DNA of 64,000 nucleotides from Gnetum montanum. Taxonomy: Eukaryota > Streptophyta > Gnetopsida > Gnetales > Gnetaceae. Location of the stretch: positions 188,261 through 252,260 of the forward strand of contig MNCI01005364.1 of assembly GCA_015680685.1 (NCBI GenBank). The letters are read 5' to 3'. The notes beneath the pieces were generated by a model that was given only the letters and a program-made list of their open reading frames with translations, did not search any database and was not told the origin of the DNA. Positions 34,655-46,072 of the stretch are shown here, piece by piece (within the stretch, counting starts at the first letter, position 1; each line of letters starts with the position of its first letter). Made by a program: the position numbers and the translations under genes.

Positions 34655-35986
34655 AATGATAATATTGATAATTCCTCATGTCACCTAATTTTTTCCTATC
34701 CACTATCATAACTAGAGTAGAAAATATTTTTTTCACAAAAGTAACAATTAAATAAAATTTTTGAAAAATAGTTTTGCTTTGATTAGGCAAAAGATTCTAT
34801 AATAAAATGCATTTTTCTTCAAAGATTTTTGAAAGCTCAAGATTGTTACAAGATATAAATTAAGGAGACAACTGTATAACATTCATGCATCACTTGAATT
34901 AGTTGTTGAGATTCAAAAAACTCTTAGCATAACATAATCTTCCATTTTATTTTTAATATTGAAATGAAATAGAAGCTTTATTATGTGAGATATTATACTT
35001 TCATAAAAAAAATAAAGAAATAGAAAAGTTAGGATAAGGCTAGAATGTTGATGATAATTAATGACTCTAGATGTATGATTTTAATAAGAATTTAGATTTG
35101 CTCTAACAATAACCAACCAAAATTCTATTATTTGAAGATGTCATTTTCATTTTCTTTAAATATTTTTTATATATTATTTACCAATGAAGATGTTCTTATG
35201 ATTTTTTAAACTATGACTTCTAAGAAAATAAATTATATTAAATATATAAACTTTTTATAGTGTTTGGTTTAGTCCATATGTCATTATTGTTTTAGAAAAT
35301 TCAAGAAAATTGATTTGTTTAAGAGGAATTAGAATCTTAGCATTAATGTAACTTGAATTGATGCATAAAGAACTTCATAAAGAGCATGTGATATCAAAAT
35401 AATCAAAATCTAAACAATGCTTTGAGGAATAAAAGATCCAAATTTAATGAACTTTTGTGTTACTTAGTGTGTTCCTTGTAATGCAAAGCATTGGAAATTT
35501 TATAATAAGAAATATTTGTTATTTGATGTAAACTTGGGTGCCAAATTCATTATAAGACATTTGAAATTTAATTTTTATGCATCATCATAGGATTAGGTTA
35601 CATGGCACTTCAGAAATGAGTATATTATTGATTATCTTTGCAATTTTCTGCTAACGGAGAATTATCCTTTTAAAAAATACCCTGGTCTCTCTACAATTTT
35701 TTTTTAAAAATATCCTTTTCTTAAGGAAATAAAAACCCATTCTATAATGAACATGTCATAGCAAAAGCTTTCACAGAAAGTTATAAGCACGTCATTACTA
35801 ATAAGATACAACACTGCATAAATGTAGAAGAGATATACAACTTTGCAAATACTACCCTTTAAACAAAGACTACATAGATTTGATTTCCTTATATATCTGC
35901 ATGAATAAATGGTTCCACCAGAGATATTTGGTAGCTTTTTGGACAGCAAGAGGTACTAGAAATTTACAACCAACAGATCTCAAAAA
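34655..35986. other. AT-rich intergenic sequence
   Basis: Apart from the repeat match at 34755-34880 (see 9600-10670), nothing is recognised. An 81-residue minus-strand ORF (35949-35704) has no recognisable motif and lies beyond the 3' end of the LRR gene. Confidence 0.45.
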
Positions 35987-35992
35987 TTTATT
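35987..35992 (-). terminator. Possible poly(A) signal of the LRR gene
   Basis: AATAAA on the minus strand, about 31 bases after the stop codon of the LRR gene. Position is plausible but unproven. Confidence 0.35.
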
Positions 35993-36022
35993 GGATCATA
36001 TTTCTAAAATAACAAGCTACTA

Positions 36023-38848
36023 TTAGATGTCCAAATAGCCAAAGAACTTTTGGAAAGGATCCCATAAAAAGTAAAGAGCCCATGTCCCACCAAATGCAAG
36101 CCCAAAGCCTAAACCCACTGCAACTAGTGACACCTTTTCTTCTATTTTATCTATCCATGTCTTCTTTATTTGTTCTTGCTTTGTATTTTCTCTGCCTTTT
36201 ACATGCTCCTGTACTTTACATTGATGCTCTGGAGAGTAACCACAAAGGCATTTATTGCCTTGAAAACAAGTTTCATCAAATGTATTGAATTGTTCACCAG
36301 TTGGAGTGCTTCCGCAAAGAAGATTGTTGGATACATTAAATGAGCTCAAAAATGTCAAAGTCCTCAACTCCAAAGGAATGACCCCTGTCAACTGGTTGGA
36401 GTTCAAATCCAGCTCTTCAAGATTGCTCATATTTGAAAGACTTGCTGGTATTTCCCCTTCCAATATGTTGTGCGATAAATTCAGGATCCTTAATCCATTC
36501 AAAATTCCAAGAGAAGTTGGAATTTGTCCACTCAAATTATTTGCAGACAAGTCAAGCAAACGGTTATTGCTTGGCGTGGCTTCCCTAAAAAGTACCAAAC
36601 CTTTTTCCCTCCAGCTTGCATCCGCACCTATTCTACCTCCCTCCTTGACATTAAGGAATCCAGTCATGCTTAACAAAGTGCATGGTATGATCCCTTCAAA
36701 TTTGTTGTTTGATAAATCTAAAATCTGCAAGTTTGTTAAATCTGAAATCCAGGTGGGAATGAAGCCCTCTAAACCGTTGTTACCCAGCACTAGCACTGTA
36801 AGATTCTGCAATCTTGATATATAACTTGGCAACTGACCAGATACTCTGTTGTTGCTAAAATCTAGGATGAAAAGGCTTGTACAGTTGCCCAAAGACGGGG
36901 GCAAAGGCCCTGAGAAATTATTAGAATGAGCGGAAAGTGTTCCGAGGGAATATGGTAATTCTACATTGGAAGGCCATCGGAAGGAATTATTAAACAATAT
37001 CAAGTCGACGGGCCATGACTTCCCAAGTTCGGGAATGCTTACATTGAATGCATTAGAAGACAAATCTAAGGTATAAAGCGAAGAAAGATTTGAGAACATA
37101 CCGCCAAGTTCGCCATGAAGTTTGTTACAAGGAAGCTCCAGATATTCTAGCAGTGTCATGTTGGCAATACAGTGAGGGATCTGACCACCCAGCTCCGTGT
37201 GATCCAATGTCAACTGTGTAAGTCGACTCAAATTGCAAAGCTCTTTGGGTATGCCGCCTGCGCTTGTGGCTCTCCCTGCCAATTCAAGAGTGTCCAGGGA
37301 CCTGAGAGAGGCTATTTCCGCTGGTATTTTGCCACTGAAATTGCTTACCCTCAAAGTAAGAGTGTTCAAGTTGCTGAGCTTCCACAGCTTTGGGGATAAG
37401 TGCCCCAGCTTGGCAGTGAGGTTCCATCCAACCACTACCAGCGTTTCCAACATGGTAAGGTTTTCAAACTGTGCTGGTAAACTGCCCACTAAATCATTTC
37501 CATAGATGTAGAGCTCCCTTAGGTCACTGAGTTTTCCCAACTCCGGTGGGATAACCCCGGTCAAAGTGTCTGGTTCTTCGCTTCCTAATGAAAGATATTG
37601 AAGATGAGAGAGATTGCCCAAGAATGAGGGAATGTTACCTGACAGGTCGTTATAGGCCAAGTTTAATGTCACAAGAGCTGCGAGATTGGCCAATGAAGAG
37701 GGAATGTGACCTGACAACATGTTCCATGATAAATCTAATTTTACAAGAGCTGTGAGATTGGCCAATGAAGAGGGAATGTGACCTGACAATATGTTCCATG
37801 ATAAATCTAATTTTACAAGAGCTGTGAGATTGGCCAATGAAGAGGGAATGTGACCTGACAATATGTTCCATGATAAATCTAATTTTACAAGAGCTGTGAG
37901 ATTGGCCAATGAAGAGGGAATGTGACCTGACAATATGTTCCATGATAAATCTAATTTTACAAGAGCTGTGAGATTGGCCAATGAAGAGGGAATGTGACCT
38001 GACAATATGTTCCATGATAAATCTAATTTTACAAGAGCTGTGAGATTGGCCAATGAAGAGGGAATGTGACCTGACAATATGTTCCATGATAAATCTAATT
38101 TTACAAGAGCTGTGAGATTGGCCAATGAAGAGGGAATGTGACCTGACAATATGTTCCATGATAAATCTAATTTTACAAGAGCTGTGAGATTGGCCAATGA
38201 AGAGGGAATGTGACCTGACAATATGTTCCATGATAAATCTAATTTTACAAGAGCTGTGAGATTGGCCAATGAAGAGGGAATGTGACCTGACAATATGTTC
38301 CATGATAAATCTAATTTTACAAGAGCTGTGAGATTGGCCAATGAAGAGGGAATGTGACCTGACAATATGTTCCATGATAAATCTAATTTTACAAGAGAAG
38401 CGCATCTTCCCAGACATGGAGGAATCTCACCCATGAAATAATTATAAGACAGAACAAGAGTATGGAGAGACGTGAGATTACATAGAAAAGTAGAGATATT
38501 TCCTGTTAAGGCTTCGACGGACAGATTCAAGGAAATGACTGAGAAAGGAGGTCGAGAAGTGCATGTGACACCGGGCCAGGAATTACCATTATGATGACTG
38601 TTGCTGCACTTGGGATTCCAGTTTGCCAACGCTCCACTTGGATCAGATGTGATTTTGGATTTGAATGCAAGCAATGCCTGTGCCTCTGCTTCCAACTTCA
38701 ATTCCATGCGTTGTTGCTGCTGCTGATGATAATGATAGTGGTGATGAGTGTTAGCAGAAGTAAGCCTTCCACAAGAAACAAGGCAGACAAAATACACAAA
38801 TACACAGTAAACAAACAACAATCGCAGAACAAGAGTCTCCATTATCAT
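36023..38848 (-). CDS. Leucine-rich-repeat receptor-like protein (RLP, no kinase)
   Basis: An intact, intronless 941-residue ORF. Residues 1-27 form a hydrophobic signal peptide, starting at M1 or more probably M3. A His/Tyr/Gln-rich patch (about 35-47) follows, then an LRRNT-type cap (LLAFKSKITSDPSGALANW, with WPGVTC near 91-96). Plant-type 24-residue LRRs (LxxLxLxxNxLSGxIPxxLxxL) run to about residue 830. Residues about 152-391 are ten near-identical copies of one unit. A non-LRR island (about GGRIGADASWREKGLVLF) interrupts the last LRRs, as in RLPs. After the LRR cap (CLCGYSPEHQC) come a charged juxtamembrane stretch and one transmembrane helix with GxxxG spacing (GLGFGLAFGG). The cytoplasmic tail is only about a dozen residues. 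By family knowledge such proteins sit in the plasma membrane and signal with partner kinases in immunity or development; the ligand cannot be told. It is probably a live gene, because all 941 codons are open amid decayed DNA. Confidence 0.9.
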   Translation of the reverse strand: MIMETLVLRLLFVYCVFVYFVCLVSCGRLTSANTHHHYHYHQQQQQRMELKLEAEAQALLAFKSKITSDPSGALANWNPKCSNSHHNGNSWPGVTCTSRPPFSVISLNLSVEALTGNISTFLCNLTSLHTLVLSYNYFMGEIPPCLGRCASLVKLDLSWNILSGHIPSSLANLTALVKLDLSWNILSGHIPSSLANLTALVKLDLSWNILSGHIPSSLANLTALVKLDLSWNILSGHIPSSLANLTALVKLDLSWNILSGHIPSSLANLTALVKLDLSWNILSGHIPSSLANLTALVKLDLSWNILSGHIPSSLANLTALVKLDLSWNILSGHIPSSLANLTALVKLDLSWNILSGHIPSSLANLTALVKLDLSWNMLSGHIPSSLANLAALVTLNLAYNDLSGNIPSFLGNLSHLQYLSLGSEEPDTLTGVIPPELGKLSDLRELYIYGNDLVGSLPAQFENLTMLETLVVVGWNLTAKLGHLSPKLWKLSNLNTLTLRVSNFSGKIPAEIASLRSLDTLELAGRATSAGGIPKELCNLSRLTQLTLDHTELGGQIPHCIANMTLLEYLELPCNKLHGELGGMFSNLSSLYTLDLSSNAFNVSIPELGKSWPVDLILFNNSFRWPSNVELPYSLGTLSAHSNNFSGPLPPSLGNCTSLFILDFSNNRVSGQLPSYISRLQNLTVLVLGNNGLEGFIPTWISDLTNLQILDLSNNKFEGIIPCTLLSMTGFLNVKEGGRIGADASWREKGLVLFREATPSNNRLLDLSANNLSGQIPTSLGILNGLRILNLSHNILEGEIPASLSNMSNLEELDLNSNQLTGVIPLELRTLTFLSSFNVSNNLLCGSTPTGEQFNTFDETCFQGNKCLCGYSPEHQCKVQEHVKGRENTKQEQIKKTWIDKIEEKVSLVAVGLGFGLAFGGTWALYFLWDPFQKFFGYLDI
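37672..38397 (-). repeat. Ten tandem 72-bp units inside the LRR gene
   Basis: The unit encodes LVKLDLSWNILSGHIPSSLA plus NLTA. Ten copies in perfect register span residues about 152-391. Only the C-terminal-most copy shows changes (NML for NIL, and ANLAA for ANLTA); the others look identical at the DNA level. The 72-bp length equals one 24-residue LRR turn, so gain or loss of copies keeps the frame and the fold. Confidence 0.95.
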
Positions 38849-38912
38849 TCAAGATTAACAAGATTGCTTTCTGCTGTGGCTTTGGTTCAATGATACTTGC
38901 AAACGGAGTTGT

Positions 38913-38923
38913 GTATTTATTTA
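38913..38923 (-). promoter_or_regulatory. TATA-like box of the LRR gene
   Basis: On the minus strand TAAATAAATAC lies about 65 bases upstream of the first ATG, leaving room for a short 5' leader. No other TATA-like string lies closer. Confidence 0.35.
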
Positions 38924-40310
38924 CCAGCAAAGGAAATGAAGACAAATCCTGTGTTTTCTCTGTGCGTCAACGTCAAAGTCATGAGCAGGTCATGCACGGC
39001 AAAGGAAAATTCCAACATTGCCGATTCAGCCAAGGAAACTTGGATGATTTTTCTGATGCCTTTCCGCGTTGCAACAGGGAACGTTGAAATTTCCGAGAGC
39101 CTGCAACGGATTCCAAGCCACCCAACAACCCACCAACGAACGAACGAACTTGCCCCGTCTTAAATGAAAATACAAAAAACACCTTAACTTTTACGTTTTT
39201 GACAGGATCAACTTTACTGAAGTACATGGTACGGTTCTTTTTCCACAATTTTATGCAAACCCCTGATCATTTTTCCACGCGGATGTAGCAGGGATACCGG
39301 ATGTAGCAGGGATACCGGTAGCATAAGGCAGATTTTTTTTTTTTGTCAACGTCAAAAATGATTATTTTAAAGCAAGGCAGGATGGAGTTGATTAAACGAT
39401 CAGCTGGGTCGTCACGATGATTCAGATTAATTTTAAAACAAAAAATTTCAATCACATGGTTTTATGGTTTCGTCGTGAAACTTTTAAAACTGAAACTGCG
39501 TCGGACACAAGAGCAGTTCACACCCTGTCGTGTGGATATTGTCCGTAAAGAAGCTCTTTTCCCTCCCTAATTTGCTATCACTTTTTTGTGCAGAAATTTG
39601 CAGGGATTTTGGGTAAAATGCTGGCATGCCGTATGTTTTTTCGTATCCGAAACGATGTTTTCCCGCTTGTAAAAATCTAAAAATCTAATTAGACTTCTCC
39701 CCCAAAGATCATCACAACGGTCATACAACGTGCTGAGCAGTCGTACACCAATGCCTCTTCTATGGTTGTATATCCCTGATTCACTAAAGGTCATGGTCAA
39801 CAAATCACAATTTGGCTGTCGTGTGTCTGCATGTGGTGGTTGTAGTTTCACGTTACAAAATCACAATCGCAATGCAATGCATTAAAATAAATAAATCAAT
39901 CAATTTAAAGTTTTAAACTCATCACGTGTATTTATGCAAATGCAACTTTAGGAGTAAGAGTTACAATAAAAAATGGTAGGTAAGTTTGCCTATCAATTTA
40001 CAATAAAAGCAAGGCACTAGATCATGAAAAAATTAGCAAGTTAGTGAGTTTAAATCTTTGTATTATTTTATATAAATAAATTTAAGTAGTGCTTTGTAGT
40101 TTATACTTCTAGAAAGAATAATAAGTAGTTCGATTTCAATCTTCCTATTTTCTAACTTCATTTTTTATTTTCTCAGCAAATCATTATCATCTTCTTATTA
40201 TTTTAACAAAATAGGGTCAATTAGATGAGTTGTTTTCCATCATTGATTTATATTTGAAGTTATATTCCTATCTATCTACAATTTCATCATTGTTTGTTTT
40301 TCTCTTACGT
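38924..40310. other. Intergenic region upstream of the LRR gene
   Basis: No supported gene. At 39281-39316 an 18-bp unit (GGATGTAGCAGGGATACC) is repeated twice in tandem. Base composition is less AT-rich up to about 39850, which may mark the promoter-proximal region. Confidence 0.45.
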
Positions 40311-40490
40311 ACACCTTAGTTTTACCCCTAGGCAATTTTCTTAAAATTGAAACCAAAATTCAATTACATCTGTGTAGATTCAAAGGATTTAATTAATAAA
40401 NACACCTTAGTTTTACCCCTAGGCAATTTTCTTAAAATTGAAACCAAAATTCAATTACATCTGTGTAGATTCAAAGGATTTAATTAATAA
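40311..40490. repeat. Direct 89/90-bp duplication separated by a single N
   Basis: Positions 40311-40400 (ACACCTTAGTTTTACCCC ... AATTAATAAA) are followed by N at 40401 and then by the same sequence at 40402-40490, with one missing A. This is the signature of an unmerged contig overlap rather than a biological repeat. Confidence 0.9.
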
Positions 40491-42829
40491 ATTAGCTTAT
40501 ACAAATGTACATAGTACATAAGTAACAATAAATCTGTAGTACACTATATGTGTCTAACATTCATGCAACTTGAACACTTTTTTTATGCTAGCTTAGTTAT
40601 ATATTTATAATACATATCTATAATTTGTCTAAGAGAATCTTGTTTGTTGACAAGGAACACAATTTCTATATTATACATTTCATTACCTCTAGATAAAGAA
40701 CAAGATTTATGTATTCAAAATATCACAACCTCTGGATGAAGAACAAGATTTGGGTATAATCCATTGTATGCTTTTGCTCTCTATTAGTTATATGCCCAAG
40801 ATGATAAGCCTTGGGTTCAGTTATAATAGATAAATACCTTTTAGATGGCACTTTTCTTCATCCTTATTCCCTAGTCATTTCATCCTTCCCTACTTAGTAT
40901 AGGATTGAGAAAATTAAATCATGGGTTGAAAACTACATCAAAATAATCAAAGAAGCAATTTACTAGGAAAATTCATAAGCCTATTTCTTAAGTAAAGCTT
41001 ATGCAACTTTTCTAACGATGCTATGGACCCTCTTAAAGCTTATTTGTGGAAGGTTTCACTTATGTCACGATGCAAGGTTATTATCAACAAGTACTTGCAT
41101 AATAAACTAGTAGTTAAATTTTATCTTCACCATCAATGCATTCTTTTAGATGATACTTGTCTTGATGTGGCATCTACTTAGAAACTCTAGGGCTCATGAA
41201 TATTGACAACATTTACAAACTTCTAGATTTATCCCTTTGAAACACTAATTGGCTTCCTTTGTTGGTGGACCTCTACTCGAGAAAAATGGTAATAGCAAAA
41301 AATTAAAGACCTTTTGCTATGTTTATTATATAGGTTATGGCTTTTCCTTGATCAAAACAAATTACAGTTTAGATATAATGACTCCCACTGAAGGCTTTTC
41401 TCACAAACCTTCCATTTGTAGTCTCTTGCAACTTAGTTCCATGATGATTCTCAATGTAGAGGATGAGTAAAACTACTCCTTAGTTTCTTTGTTATTGTTG
41501 TTGTTTTTCTTTTTCTTTCTTGGTTCTAAGTTTCAGACCTTTCTTTTTAATCTTTAAACATAAGATATTTGATGTAGTGCTATACTAGCATTCTCTTATT
41601 TCTAGAGATGTTTTTCATTTTATTTTGTTGGTTCTAGTATGTACATGGACTTATTATCCTTCACTCAAAGAACTTAACCATGTTGTGGTCTACAAAAATA
41701 ATACATCCACATCAAAGAAGCACTAGTTTATGACCAAAAGAACTAGACACAAAGTGAATCACATTATAGCTTCAAAACAACAATAATAGAACTAAAAGAG
41801 AAAGGAAAGGCTCAATAGTTTAAGCGGTGCCAATACTGGGATGGGAAAAGGATCAAACCTTGCCCTATATCAAAAGTACCCTTTTGGGTTTTCACTTCCA
41901 ACATGAGGCTTCCTATAAATCAAAATAAACCAAAAAGTACTCTAAATCACAAATGATAAAAAAATCATAGATCTTCTATAAAAAATTAAGGAATAGCACA
42001 AGGAGCATCCTTCCATATACATAAAGAAGAAAATGGAGAATTGATATCCATAGGATACTTCCTTTTCTTACCATGAATCTAAAATAAAAAGTTCATATAA
42101 AGATTTAAATTCATCTGGAAATTGAAGCTCTATATTGTAGAATGTCTTTTGTAAATCACACCACATATGTACTTCCAAATGCAAAATAGGATATCAATCC
42201 TAAGTATATTTAAAAAAATATCAAAAGAGCCATTATTTATGATCCTTTCATAAATGGCCTAAGTAGAAGAATTCTACAACTTTTGAAATCTAGGAATTAA
42301 AAAACACCATTGCCAAGCTTGTTAAGTGAAAGAACAATAAACAAATTAGAAAAAAGAATGAATTGAATAAACCAAAACTCAAAGATATTGAAGGCCATAT
42401 TTAACTATGGAAATATAGCAAGATTAAATAGCAACGTGAAGACAAACAAAGATAAGACATGAAGAGAAGACAAGTTAAAACTTTAGTAACATAAGGACAA
42501 AGCACAAAATCTATTTATTTTCTATTTTATTAAATGAGTGATGGATAGATGTAATTGATGAACAACCTCAATCTCTCACGTCTTTTCAAATTTTAGCCCT
42601 ATTTTCATGTAAAAAGACTTCTCCCAACCATAACTATCATGGGCCAATCAAATGCCTATAAATATAGAGACATATTATGTCATATTTGATCATAAAGTAA
42701 GAAGATTGATTTAATTATGAAATTTTCTACATTATTTTTTGTAAATGATAAAGATGATAGTTGTGGTCAAGCAAATTGATGTTTTTGCAATTTGAACTTC
42801 AAATTTAAGAAAATCTTTAAAATTTAGAT
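40491..42829. other. AT-rich intergenic sequence
   Basis: A 73-residue ORF at 41249-41470 has no recognisable motif. No LTR ends, tRNA or conserved protein text was seen. The part to about 40580 belongs to the dispersed repeat shared with 9.6-9.8 kb. Confidence 0.4.
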
Positions 42830-43210
42830 TACCATGGGTTAACCATGAGTTATGGTATGAATTTTGTGAAGTCCATGAGTCATGGTTTTATAGCACAAGT
42901 CATTGTAAGAATATCATGAGGTAACCACCACTTATGGTCCTTAAAAATAAAGAAAAAAGGTTCAAACTGAGGATACCATGGTTATCCCATGAGTAGAACA
43001 CAAGTCATAATGAATTTGCCATAAACTTTTAAAAAAACCACAAATCATGATTAATCACTATGGATTATTATTGACTCATGGTTGATTGATTTTGATGAAT
43101 TTAACAACCATGAGTAGTGGTGACCTTATGGTCTAATTCTAGGAAGATCACAAGCTAACTATGAGTTGTGGTATGAATTGTAAGAATAATAGGAGTTGTG
43201 GTTAGGTTGT
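42830..43210. repeat. Degenerate short repeats of the form ACCATGAGTTATGGT
   Basis: Strings such as AACCATGAGTTATGGT, CCATGAGTCATGGT, ACCATGAGTAGTGGT and CTATGAGTTGTGGT recur about eight times at irregular spacing on both strands. Each is close to an interrupted palindrome (ACCAT...ATGGT). Confidence 0.5.
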
Positions 43211-43392
43211 GGTGAGTAGAAAGCCTTCAATTTTGATAAATTTTGAAATAGAATCTTAATGTAAATCTAATTACTAATGTTTCTTGAAATAGCTATTCAA
43301 TCTAGGATAATGATTCAAAAAATCTTGAATTGAATTTAAGACAAAATAGGAAAGTAAAAAATGTCCATAACTATTGGTCTATTGAGTGTTGT

Positions 43393-44189
43393 TGATGAGT
43401 GGCGAGGTACCCCTACACTCAACCATATGAATATGAGTGTCTCATGCGTGATCCAGTTGAACTCCAAGGACTAAGTGCTTACGTGTCCTAATGGAACACT
43501 TAAGGTTAATCAATCACTTTCTTCCCAAACTTACTTGTATTGTCACGGTTGTATGGTTAAGTAAGCTTGAGGCATATGATTTTTATGTCTTTTATCTTTT
43601 TAATCTCCTATGCTAATGGGGAAGGGTGAAGAGAACTAATTGACTAACTTTCATTAACTATTCACTAACTAAGTTCTAATCATCCTAGCACCAATATCCA
43701 TTCCAACTCACCATACACACCCTGAACCAGTGCAACACTGTTGGGATTACCAAACACTACTCGTTACTGGGTTACCAAGCATTGCACATGTCCTCGAAGC
43801 GGTCGTAATGAATGCACTTAACTAGGAGAGTCAAGGGTTGAGAGAGATTAATTTTCTAAGAAAGCATTTAAATATTTAACAATAATTAAATCCTATTTAG
43901 CTTAGTCCACATGCTGCAAGGTTTATTAGAAAGTTTTTCTTTATTGCCATACACAAATGTGTGCTCAGGTACAATTTTCTCGAATAAAGATCCATTCACT
44001 TTGAGACTCGTACTGTGGCACATGGAAATTATTCTAACTCTGGAATGGTAAAACTACTATAGTTTGGCTAAGGGTCTAGATCTAGATGATTGAACAAGGG
44101 AAAGCCACCTCTTATTTATAGAACTTTCGACAGGCCGTGATATAGCGTACGCGATATCCCAGGGGCAGATGCGATATTGCGACTCATCA
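43393..44189 (-). repeat. Element B 3' LTR
   Basis: A 797-bp copy, very similar to 49682-50459. On the minus strand it has a TATA box (TCTATAAATAAGAGG, near 44110-44124) and an AATAAAG signal near 43940. U3 keeps CGTACGCGATATC, a remnant of the palindromes in LTR D. Confidence 0.9.
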
Positions 44190-44201
44190 TACCCCCATGA
44201 C
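44190..44201 (-). other. Element B polypurine tract
   Basis: On the minus strand GTCATGGGGGTA abuts the 3' LTR, identical to element E. Confidence 0.75.
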
Positions 44202-46072
44202 TGAATGAAAACTCGTCCTTGAGTTCCTTACAAAATATTGGAAAGGTATGGGATTATTGACTTGAATGATACTAATGGTGAATGGGGTGACATGTGAACG
44301 GATCATCATTACAATACATGACAAAATTAGTGTTCATGACAACAAGGGTGAACACTATACACATTTGACATCCAGCCTTATTTGGCAGCTAAGAGAGAAG
44401 AGAGAGAAAGAAAAGAAGAAATCTATTGCTACCGATGCCAAGATTGCGCCTTTTGTTGTTCATCCATAAGAGCGCCATCAATCTTATTCCTTCCATAACT
44501 GCCTCAGCACCGATCCATTCCAAATGTTTCCTCCAGATCCAATCTATTGTTGTATGATTTCCATATGCACACATAACATAGTCATATATTAGCAAGGGTA
44601 AATGAATCACAATGCAGTTGATACCTTGCTTTGGTGTAAGGTCCATTGGCTAAGTTGTGATATGGCTAATGTGGATTTTGGAGATGTAATACTGGTGACT
44701 ACCCAAGGTGTAGGGGTTAGGAGAAAATCGAAAAAATTGGACTGGACCCCCATGACTAAGAGTGAATCTCTAGTAGTGAGAGAATGGAAAAAGAGAAGGA
44801 ATAAGAGAGATGGAGAAAAAGAGACAACTATAACACTGATGGAATGGATGTCAAAGATGGAAATGAACAAAATAGAAATTGATTATGAAAATGTTTAAGG
44901 GAAATAAATTAACTGATGTACCAAATAGGAATGCCACTGGGTTCTTCCCAAAGCAGGCTCATGCCCTTAATGCCTTGACATTCCTACATTCAAAGAGTCC
45001 GTAGGCTCTAGAAATGTCATTTGGAAGCAAAAGTTAAAGTCTTAATCACAAGAATTTACCAAAAAGAAAATAATGAGTCAACCAAAATATGGACTATTGA
45101 TACAACCGGCAATGAGGTGAACAATGGAGAAAGAATAATGGAAAGAAGAGAATGGAATGGAGTCTCAAGAACAAGGTGGTGTACAGCCCCTTATGTATTA
45201 ATGGTTAATGTGACTTAGTAGGTCCCATTCCAAATCCAGCCTCAAACAAACCACATCCAGTGACTTTGTATTAAAACATTCAGCCAATCCATCCACTTGA
45301 AGTAACATGAATGCCTCTATCAAAGAGTCACCACCATTCCGACGAAATGAGAAAGAAGAAAGTAGGAAGCAAGAAAGGGCCTTAGTTAGAGAGAACATGT
45401 TTGTTTAGTCCCATAACCAATGCTTGTAGCCCAAATGATTATTTCGTCTAAGGGGTGTGCTTTGAATTCTCATGTTTTTTTATGTTTTTCATGAGAACCA
45501 CACCATGCAAAGACTTATTATTTTTATTTTTATTTTCTTAGCTTCTTGATAGTGGGGCAATGTCAAAATGGTAAGAAAAACTCAAGAAGAAAACATCCAA
45601 GCACCCAAGAGAATGGCCAGCAGAAATGCATCAAGTTTCCTTGAAGTCACACCCTTTTTAGTCCTTGAGTCCTTCCTTAGTTTGAGAAATGCTTAGTCAT
45701 CGATTTTTTAATAGTTCTTATTATTTAAGGAAAGGGAATGTACAGTTCCAAGCCAAGAGAGACCATAGAAATTCATGGATGCATGGATGATGTGGACTCA
45801 TTGCCTGTTATATCAAAAGAACCATACCTTAGTATCAACATTGTAACTTAAGGGTAAAAACCAAACATTAGCAACCAATAGAATACAGTTCATATCATCA
45901 TTAGGAGCACTTATTGGGTGACAAACTTAACAAAATGGATAAACACACACATACAAATAAAAGAAAAGTTATGAACGATGTTGCAAAATAAAAACAAGAA
46001 AAGTTAAAAAAATTTGTAAAACAAAAATATGTAAGACAAAAACCTAAAAAAGGAACTGAGGGCCTCAATTGA
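44202..46072 (-). other. Element B 3' noncoding block
   Basis: Similar along its length to 28312-30311 in element A. Open stretches on both strands near 44600-44900 are not shared with A and are treated as chance ORFs. Confidence 0.65.

Noticed and set aside
27364-34659. Target-site duplication for the composite A plus opposite LTR
   Set aside because: Flanks ATAAC and AATGA do not match, consistent with a rearranged rather than single insertion.
36285-36824. 179-residue plus-strand ORF antisense to the LRR gene
   Set aside because: It is a shadow of the real minus-strand frame; leucine-rich coding on one strand readily leaves antisense frames open.
37672-38397. Regular repeat array as a possible CRISPR
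   Set aside because: There are no spacers; the units are contiguous and encode LRRs in a plant gene.
37650-38417. 255-residue open frame on the minus strand with ten repeats of SCKIRFIMEHIVRSHSLFIG
   Set aside because: It is an out-of-frame shadow of the 72-bp LRR units. Because 72 is divisible by three, one open unit stays open in every copy.
44602-44898. 98-residue plus-strand ORF and its 87-residue minus-strand partner
   Set aside because: Both lie in the noncoding block of element B, overlap each other, and are not conserved in the matching block of element A.
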